In this document: piece after piece, positions 56,996-64,000 of the stretch | How positions within the stretch are numbered: the stretch's first letter is position 1 | How the letters are laid out: every line of letters starts with the position of its first letter | Assembly: GCA_014925825.1 (NCBI GenBank) | Contig: JACGCK010000115.1 | Location: forward strand, 62,001 to 126,000 | DNA length: 64,000 bases | Source of the DNA: Pholiota molesta | Lineage: Eukaryota; Basidiomycota; Agaricomycetes; Agaricales; Strophariaceae | Reading direction: 5' to 3' | The notes under the pieces: generated by a model | Database searches by the model: none | What the model saw: the letters and a program-made list of their open reading frames with translations, nothing else | What the model was told of the DNA's origin: nothing | Position numbers and translations under genes: made by a program

Positions 56996-58451
56996 CTATA
57001 GGTGCCAAGACCATTGCCTAGGCCTCTCACCGCCGAAGAGCAAGCTGGGATCGCTCTTCAGTGCTTCGACATACGCTTCCACCTCCTGGTCGAATTCCTC
57101 CTGATAGACCGCCATCATCCTTTTTTGCTCCCCGGCAATCATCCTGTAGGCAGCTAGCGAGAATGGCTGGCCGTATTTCCGATCGAAGCAGTAAAATCCT
57201 GCATTCCGCCGCATCCCCCCACTAACATTAGATTGTCAGTTCTCTGTGTCAAGAGGCGGTTGTACCAACACTTACTTCGGACCTGTAGCTCGAGAATGGG
57301 TATTCTCGACGACTACGTCGACATTTTCAGGCTCACCCCTGATTGAGTTGGCCAGGTCTGATTCAATATTGTTGTGTGTCAACTGCCTCTCTTCGTGAGG
57401 AGTTGACTGTTCAGGAGTTGCTGCTGCTGCCATCGGCACTACCAATCCATTACTGCATTAGCAAGAACACTAACCAACAGAAAACTGCATATCACTTACG
57501 AACAAGCTCTCGGTGGGGCGCGGATATATCACCTCCAGCCCAGTTTTGTGGTGTGGTGTCATATACTCCGAAACTTTCGAAGTCCATGTACGAATGATGA
57601 CCTAAACTTCCTAGTAAGTCATCTAATTGTCTTTGGTGTTGACAACCGCTTACCCTCGTATTCATGAACAGAATTTGGGCTTGACGACGACGATAAAGAG
57701 CTCTCTATATTAAATTGAATAAGGTAAGTAATAATTTGAATATTGTTTGGCATGAATCACATACGACTCGTCTCACCCCCCATAGATGCTGGCGTTGACG
57801 TTATGGATCCTTGTCCGAACGAGTCTGGAAGAAGGAGGGTGTCAAAGGGCCCTTCATCGATCATGACAAAGGAAGAGCTGGATGTCGACGATGTAGAGCT
57901 CTCCGCATCTGCTCGAACAAAGTAAGCAATGTTTCAATGTTGATCAGAATTGATTGCGTACAGGAAACTTCATCCCAGGCTCCTTCCTGTTCCTGTGTAG
58001 ATGCACTCCGTTCGTGGACGCTCTCCAGCAGGAGATCTATCGGCCGTACCTCGACGGAGCTCAGAGGTGTATTGTCTGCAATATGTTCACGTTCAAATCA
58101 ATAATTTGCGTCAAAAAGACAGTGCGATGAAGTAATGCCTACGGCGTTCATCGACAATAGCGGGAAGCACCGCCCAACTTGAACGGTTTTCGTACCGGTT
58201 AGCATATGCTAAATAAGCCAGATACGATTCAACATCAAAGAATTCGGCCTGTGGGGCGAAGGTGGTATCGGGGATGCTGAATAACACGTCCGTAGTGGAC
58301 TGTACATCGCCATAAGCTGAGTGAAGGGACTTGATCAGTATTGTGCGCTCAGTTTATGACCGGTGACGTCTTTACCTGGGAGTGCTTGGGGTGAATAGGT
58401 AACACCAGGGTTGTACGCTTCCTGTTGGTTGAACAAAGTGGGGGAGCTCAT
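56996..58451 (-). CDS. Unrecognised multi-exon protein with conserved-looking C-terminal domain
   Basis: Reading frames and splice sites support exons 58376-58451, 58143-58316, 57962-58075, 57777-57908, then shorter exons near 57670, 57540, 57310-57460 and 56996-57228. The N-terminal part is low complexity (TLFNQQEAYNPGVTYSPQAL) with an aromatic segment (FFDVESYLAYLAYANRYE). The middle is Ser-rich. The last ~70 residues are compact: GFYCFDRKYGQPFSLAAYRM, then QEEFDQEVEAYVEALK and a GGERPRQW end. I do not recognise the family. Phases fail to close at two junctions. One follows a six-G run (57776-57781), so an indel is likely; the other lies near 57420-57480. The model is provisional. Confidence 0.5.
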
Positions 58452-60249
58452 AGCGATTGCAAAGTATGTTGTGTTGTGTGCGGGGAAGTTTGATTCCAGA
58501 GGTTCTGAAACCTCGACAGCGCTAAGCCACGTCCTTAAATTTAAATCCCATTAGCCTCGTGTTCAGGGTGTATTCAGTGCACAGCTCCCACTACTTAAAC
58601 CACTTTGGTCGACAGATCCATTAATAGTAATAATCTCTGTTCAACTCCTATAGTGCAAAGGCGTGTACTTACACTGTATATATCGCAGATTGATTCCCGT
58701 GTTTTGGGAAAGCGGCCTGCACGGAGATCTGCCATGCTGATTGGGAATGGAGAGATTCGGTGCTTTTCGAGTCACTCCGGAGGTTGAATAGTCTGATTGT
58801 GTGTTTTTGTTACACGTTCTTGTCCATCAGAACAAACCGGGGAAGGAGGCGGTGCCATTGTTCGATCGAAGCGCTTATGGGTGAAAGCACTTTGATGAAA
58901 ATAATTCGTGCTGCTACAATGCTGCTACCGGCGGAAACTAATAATCAGTAACCTTCTATTTTATATTGCATTCAAAGGCCAGTGTTCAATGTATCCTCCT
59001 CCCAGCCTCGTCCTCGTAAACATACAAATTATAACATTCACAGAAACTTATTACTCAACTTGAAGAATCGACGATTGCCCGGACATCATACTGAGAGCAG
59101 ATCAAAGAGCTTGACTCATATCATCTGTCCCAAAATAACACGCCTCACTCGCAGTGCGCGTCTTTACTTCAGCTTAATTAGTTGCATTATTGTGCCCATA
59201 CAATCAATCAGTCGCCCAATCTATTGTCTTCCCCATTCGAAGTTATTTCGCTCCCTATCTGTCTCCGCATTCAAAATATGGGTTTTTTTGCTCTGTACTG
59301 GCTTGTAAGTCCCGTGTACGCTTCTACTAAAAATGGTTGGAAAAATTGTGGAAAAAGGTGTGAACTACAAAATCCTACAAATCGGGACTCTGGATATTGA
59401 AATAATACGTGGAGCTATGGGCCTGCGATGTCAATTGACCAACTTCAATAGCGCCAACTTCTAGGCTTCGAAGGCAGTCCCTTACTAAGTGTCTCATCAA
59501 CTTTCAAGCGTCTCCTCAACTTGGACGCTCAACACAGATTTGGAAAACGCGTGGCTTTAAGTAATACAAGGGAAGCAAAACAAGGGGCTTTTCATATCTG
59601 TGATATCCCTCGCCGATTGTTAAATCAAACATATCCTGATTGTTGCAATGACCGATGGTTAAATACAAGGCCTTTCCGTCCTGCGGCATGGCATGGACAA
59701 GGCATGGACGAAGAATCTGATCGCGTTAAACGATGACCAGAAGAGATTGTTCGCAGCCTTCTGGAGACATGCTCATGAGTAGGTTTTATGGATTTCCATG
59801 CCTGAACAGGTCTTGAAATTAGCTTGAAGTGTCGAAGCTCAATTGGTTGAAGCTAAGTAGGTTGAAGCTGCCTCGATGTTGCGCGCCGCGCCGGAGCCGT
59901 TGATTGTTGGTTGATTGGCATCGGCATCCCAGCAAATACGTAACGCTCATTAGCGCGCAACGCATGGTCCGAGCGCTCAGTCTTCATTATAAGCAACACC
60001 GCTCACTCACCAGCCTAGTACCAGCCACAACATTCGGTAAGGATACTTGGACCAAAGGAAGTCTTGAAATAGTATTGTTGGGCCTTGGCCCATGCTGACT
60101 CGAGAGTCGATACCGAATTCGTCAGTTTATTTGTTTACATTTTGCTCAATTTGTTGCTCGATGATGTTTAGTGGCTGCGTCTAGAAAGTTGTGCCTTCCG
60201 AGTCATAGTATTCTGCGCTCTCAACGTATCCTGTCCTTGATTACCGCTC
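58452..60249. other. Intergenic, no supported gene
   Basis: 1.8 kb of short ORFs without motifs. It must hold the promoter of the DUF6604 gene and that of the upstream minus-strand gene. No RNA gene seen. Confidence 0.5.
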
Positions 60250-62826
60250 ATGGACCCAAATTCCTCGGGGGCTCCACGCATGCCCAAGGCATTTTATAGC
60301 ACATATCGTCAATACAAGGAAAATGAACGGAAGATCTTGTTCTGGGTGCACAGAACCGTGGCTGACATACGCGACCAAGCGACCAAGGCGACAGCCCCAA
60401 CATCTACCGCTTCTCGTGGGCGTGCACAGAAAAGTAGAGCTAGGAAAGGGGGCCCAAAGAAAACGCACGCGACTGTCGACCCAGACTTCGCGTCTCCGAA
60501 GTTTTCATTCAGTCTATTCATCCGCCTCGTTGAAGAAATCGCAGAAAGCGACATCGTGATCCCAGTATCGCAGTTGACTCTGCTACAATTGTCTATCAAG
60601 CAGAGGAAACGTATCGCCGCCTACTATTCCTCGGACATGGATGTTTCGGAGAGCAACAAATCTCATCTTCATGCGATACGGGCGTACATGAAGGCCTTCG
60701 AGATCCTCAAGGATGCGGAGGAGAAAAGGTCGCGGAAGGATGTAAATGGGCACCTGAGACAGAGCCCCGACGTCGAGGACAACATTTTCGCCCTTTCCGA
60801 AGCTATTCAGCAGCTCTCTGTCACCTTGGAAGAAGAGGGTATCGACGTCTCTGCTCCAGTGGGCTCTGCTGATAACGAATGGATCCGCGATAATGCCATG
60901 ATCAACTCCCCGGGAAAACCTGGCGAAAAGCAGAAGAAGCCTAGCACATTCCCCTTGGAAGAGTACGAGCTCGTGATGGACGACTACGTTGAATGCAAGT
61001 CCAAAAAGGCTGCCCCCACCCAAGCAGACGCCTTCGATGCCCTGGAATGCTTCCTACTCGACGTATATGCCATGCGCAGATACTGCAACGAAATTTGGAA
61101 GTCGGTCGTTCCTGCTGGAAACACCAGCCATATCGCAGCATCCTTTGTTACGAACAAGGCCGTCCAGCTCGTGAAAGAAATGGAATACGCGCTTCTCGCC
61201 GATTTCCCTGCATTGAAGGATATGAAAAGGTGCTACGACTATCTTGGACAGATCGTCGAAGCTGGATGGCTATCTCATGGTCGTGACCAAAAGATGGTTG
61301 ATTCGTGGCTGGATCAGATCATGGTTTTCACTTGGAAGAGTGTGACGCAATTTGGCGAACTGTTGAACGAGAATCCCACACCGCTCCTGCGCGATGGACA
61401 CTTCGGTTACTTCGATCCCAGCGCCGACCGCGAAAAAATGAGTTCGGATGAACAGTTTTTTGAAGATCGATGCATCATGTGTAACCATTGGCCAGACCTC
61501 ATCTTTGCGAATATAGCACATAGACGCGCGACGCACGAGGCTGGCGGCGAAGCCACCTATAAAATCCTGGGCAGTCAAGGGCTCCTTCAAGATTTCACGG
61601 AATTCTACAATTCCAAACCGCGACATGTCTCCTGGGCGTTGATCTTTGCGTGTCAAATTCAGGCCGATAGCGTCCTAGCTCGCAGAAAATACCTGCACTA
61701 CGACTTGTCTGTTATGCGCAATTTGGGTCGAATGATCAGTCAGGAATATCAAGACTTCATGAACGATGGCGTCCTCTACAGTGAGAATATGGACATGAGT
61801 GCGAAGCCCTTCATCAGCCAGTCCGCCGTAGAAGTTCAGAACTGGATGGAGTTGGATCTTATTACCCAACTCAAGCTCCGGTCAGACTTCGATAAAGTGA
61901 GCAAACAGGCGACGCAGAAAGATGCATTTTGGCTTCAAAACTCCTGGCTGACCGCCAACGTAATCGCCGAAGCCAGTTTAGATTTCTTCTTTGCGGGTGT
62001 TGCGGTCATGGCCGCTGGAGGTTTCATACAAAGTACCATCCAGCTTTGGAATATGCTCAGACAGACGGGTTATCTCCCTCAGCGCACCTCGTCTGCTGTC
62101 ATTGCCAAGGACTCTTTTACGCCAAAAGATCATGTCCTCCTGTTCGACCACCTAATGGATATCTTTGGCGACAAAGTGTTCTCAGGTCCACCTCCTAAAT
62201 CCAACTTTCTCATTAGCTGGGAAATCATGATGGGCACCCGTCCGGAGGCCTTCGCTCGGGGAAGGAGACAGCTGAAGAAAGGTTCAGAATTTAACCGACC
62301 GCATAACGAACATGGTCGCGGCGTCGAGCCCGAGATCAGCGAGCTCTTCAATATGCACCATGCCAAGTACTTCACCAAAAACAAAGGCAGCACCGCGTCG
62401 CGCAACCAAACCACCGACAAGAATGGGCAGAAGCACCCTCTCGCTGCCACACTCGATCTGGTCAACTCTGAACTCGGACAATCAGCTACTCTGCAGTCTC
62501 AGGCGCCCTTCGAGCCACGCGGCCCCCTTATTAACATCAACCTTTTCAAGGTCCACCGCCTCTGCTTCAGCCTTTTCACTGAGTTGGAACGTGTCCTACG
62601 GCCAGAAATCGAGCGCTTTATTGGATCGCCCCTCGATCACACGCAGATCAACTGGCCGTATCTGACAGGCTGGATCGCCATGACTGAAAGGACTCGGCAA
62701 AATGGAGGAAAGCCTGACCGTGTCATGTTGCAGAAGGCAGCTGACGTGGTGCAGAAGTTCGTCGGCGAGCAAGAACTGGGGCCTTTCCTTATCCGCGAAG
62801 AGGGCGACGAGAGTCTTATTCTATAA
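60250..62826 (+). CDS. DUF6604-type fungal protein, 858 aa, intronless
   Basis: A single uninterrupted ORF of 858 residues. The N-terminus (FYSTYRQYKENERKILFWVH) with a helical region to ~residue 270 resembles the fungal DUF6604 domain, often found at the N-terminus of ankyrin or STAND-type proteins. A short basic linker (QKSRARKGGPKKTHA) lies near residue 60. The remainder is all-alpha and lacks obvious repeats, NTPase motifs or membrane segments. There is a His/Cys pair (RCIMCNHWPD) near residue 410, but it is isolated. The lack of introns contrasts with most neighbours and may reflect retroposition or fast gene birth. Function unknown. Confidence 0.75.
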   Translation: MDPNSSGAPRMPKAFYSTYRQYKENERKILFWVHRTVADIRDQATKATAPTSTASRGRAQKSRARKGGPKKTHATVDPDFASPKFSFSLFIRLVEEIAESDIVIPVSQLTLLQLSIKQRKRIAAYYSSDMDVSESNKSHLHAIRAYMKAFEILKDAEEKRSRKDVNGHLRQSPDVEDNIFALSEAIQQLSVTLEEEGIDVSAPVGSADNEWIRDNAMINSPGKPGEKQKKPSTFPLEEYELVMDDYVECKSKKAAPTQADAFDALECFLLDVYAMRRYCNEIWKSVVPAGNTSHIAASFVTNKAVQLVKEMEYALLADFPALKDMKRCYDYLGQIVEAGWLSHGRDQKMVDSWLDQIMVFTWKSVTQFGELLNENPTPLLRDGHFGYFDPSADREKMSSDEQFFEDRCIMCNHWPDLIFANIAHRRATHEAGGEATYKILGSQGLLQDFTEFYNSKPRHVSWALIFACQIQADSVLARRKYLHYDLSVMRNLGRMISQEYQDFMNDGVLYSENMDMSAKPFISQSAVEVQNWMELDLITQLKLRSDFDKVSKQATQKDAFWLQNSWLTANVIAEASLDFFFAGVAVMAAGGFIQSTIQLWNMLRQTGYLPQRTSSAVIAKDSFTPKDHVLLFDHLMDIFGDKVFSGPPPKSNFLISWEIMMGTRPEAFARGRRQLKKGSEFNRPHNEHGRGVEPEISELFNMHHAKYFTKNKGSTASRNQTTDKNGQKHPLAATLDLVNSELGQSATLQSQAPFEPRGPLININLFKVHRLCFSLFTELERVLRPEIERFIGSPLDHTQINWPYLTGWIAMTERTRQNGGKPDRVMLQKAADVVQKFVGEQELGPFLIREEGDESLIL

Positions 62827-62990
62827 AGCATTTTGTTCCAGCATACATGTCATTGAGCTCTTTCTCCCTTCATATCCATACCCAGTGTACTAACTCATTA
62901 TTATATCGCTGTCTTCGCACGTAGTTAATGTCTTAATATAATCTCAGCGCCGCCGTTCTCGGGCCGTCCCTGCATTTTCTGTAACTTTTA

Positions 62991-63611
62991 GATGCTAGAG
63001 TCTCTCTTATCAGCCTTTCTAAAGATTTTACTTGCGCTAATCGGCCTCTTCACGAGGGTGATCGCAGAGCGACCCCCACATTTTGCTGTTTATCCCAATG
63101 GTTGTGCCTTCACAGCTGGTGATGCAGCTCTCGTACGCACAAGCGTGCGTTCTCGCCATGGCTAGAAATGGAAGTGAATTGATTCTGTGCCTGCTGCAAG
63201 CGGAAAAAGTTGAGAGAGCGACTCCGTAAGTAGGGCGCCTCGACGATTTTTTTCTTATAACAAGTCCAGATTCCAGTTTTTCGGTGCCGAATCTCGGTGG
63301 TGCACGGACCAGTCACCAAAACAGCATGGAGGTCGAAAATTCTCACACGCCCTCCTTCTCATCGCCCTCACTGCTCAAACAGACTGCTCTCTTATATCAA
63401 AGCAGTGCGTACAACGAACGTCTGGACGTATCAGCGCTCGACACCGTTACCTTTTCTCTTGACCTCGTCATTTTGGAGAACGGAGCCGGAAGGCCTGAAG
63501 CTTGAAGTCTACCGCCACGTGGCTCCTTCAGAGAAGTATCGTCGATTTGCATGCTGCTTACTCCTTTGTACACAACAAGACATTTTACAATTCAATTTGA
63601 TTCTTCTATAA
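62991..63611 (+). CDS. Unrecognised small protein with N-terminal hydrophobic helix (two frame breaks)
   Basis: The ATG at 62991 opens a hydrophobic helix (LLSAFLKILLALIGLF), then HFAVYPNGCAFTAGDAALVR. The sequence continues coherently only after single-base slips: near the CC at ~63158 to a frame with ELILCLLQAEKVERAT, across a short intron (~63224-63269), and near the GG at ~63489 to a frame with EVYRHVAPSEKYRRF. It ends at TAA 63609-63611. The slips are +1 type. The readability across frames is why I list it, but the family is not recognised and exon borders are approximate. Confidence 0.35.
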
Positions 63612-64000
63612 CATACTGTGTGCACTCTAGCGATCCTCAAGGACTGCAACACCAAATTCAAGAACATCAAGAGCAAATCGGAATCAAGATTCAAGAGTGT
63701 CAATGAAATATAAGAATTGTGATTACCATCAAGATTCGTCAAAGCTACGAAAGATATCTCCAAGACTCCAAGACGCCTCAAAAAAAGGCAAGAATAACAG
63801 AAAACCGAACAGTGATATTCACATGCGTGACAAGTATTATAAGTATGGTACATCGAAATCAGTTATATATCACAATTTTAGGGGAATGGGGCAACAACGG
63901 TCCACGTATCGGATATTTTAATATATAGTGTGACGGTAAGCGAGTGCTTCAAAAACGTTATGTTGACAGAATCAAGAAAGCGAAAACAAGAACGAGCGAA
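63612..64000. other. Right edge, no supported gene
   Basis: AT-rich sequence with short Lys-rich ORFs only. It may be intergenic or the edge of a gene outside the window. Confidence 0.4.

Overview
This window reads as nuclear DNA of a filamentous basidiomycete, most likely an Agaricomycete. Most genes are split by many short introns (about 48-84 nt, nearly all GT-AG). Gene order on the two strands is mixed, and there are no operons. The content also fits: a secreted peptidyl-Lys metalloendopeptidase of the Grifola type, a FluG-type glutamine synthetase-like protein, a POT peptide transporter, fungal-specific secreted protein families and a DUF6604 protein. I saw no tRNA, rRNA or CRISPR array. 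Exon structures come from reading splice sites and frames by hand; family names come from recognised motifs, not from a search.

Layout. 1-2.2 kb: the 5' part of a retroelement (gag, then reverse transcriptase) running off the left edge. 2.4-3.6 kb: a cis-prenyltransferase. 5.9-9.5 kb: two tandem secreted paralogues. 10.3-10.9 kb: a small secreted protein. 11.6-13.4 kb: TFIIE alpha. 16.0-18.4 kb: POT transporter. 18.9-21.5 kb: two tandem double-domain GFA/CENP-V-like proteins. 22.7-28.1 kb: a large Mcp5/Num1-type cortical anchor with a PH domain. 29-31.5 kb: a 730-aa coiled-coil protein. 32.2-33.5 kb: the M35 protease. 33.9-38.2 kb: two divergent copies of an unrecognised Pro-rich family flanking an Ala-rich coiled-coil gene. 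38.7-42.7 kb: a glutamine synthetase-like gene interrupted by two copies of one transposon. 43.0-46.7 kb: an epoxide hydrolase and YVH1. 47.5-48.2 kb: a conserved-looking small protein. 49.1-49.9 kb: RPC19. 53.6-58.5 kb: an ASCC2/Cue3-like protein, RFA3 and an unrecognised gene. 60.2-63.6 kb: a DUF6604 protein and a small unrecognised gene.

Most notable: two 1,160-bp foldback elements sit in opposite orientation inside the coding exons of one glutamine synthetase-like gene. Each is flanked by a perfect 6-bp target duplication. Removing each element plus one duplication copy restores an uninterrupted 478-codon frame. The core, long inverted repeats and repeated subterminal TGCGCG motifs do not match a family I can name. 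Second, gag and reverse transcriptase of the left-edge retroelement share one frame, separated by a single UAG. Third, many otherwise conserved genes carry single-base frame breaks, mostly in short C or G runs. This pattern suggests assembly indels more than pseudogenes, and it affects how those genes should be translated.

How the genes relate: most are housekeeping (transcription: TFIIE alpha, RPC19; replication: RFA3; ribosome quality control and 60S maturation: Cue3-like, YVH1; dolichol synthesis: prenyltransferase) mixed with nutrition and secretion genes (peptide transporter, secreted Lys-specific protease, secreted lectin-like proteins). There is no sign of a biosynthetic cluster.
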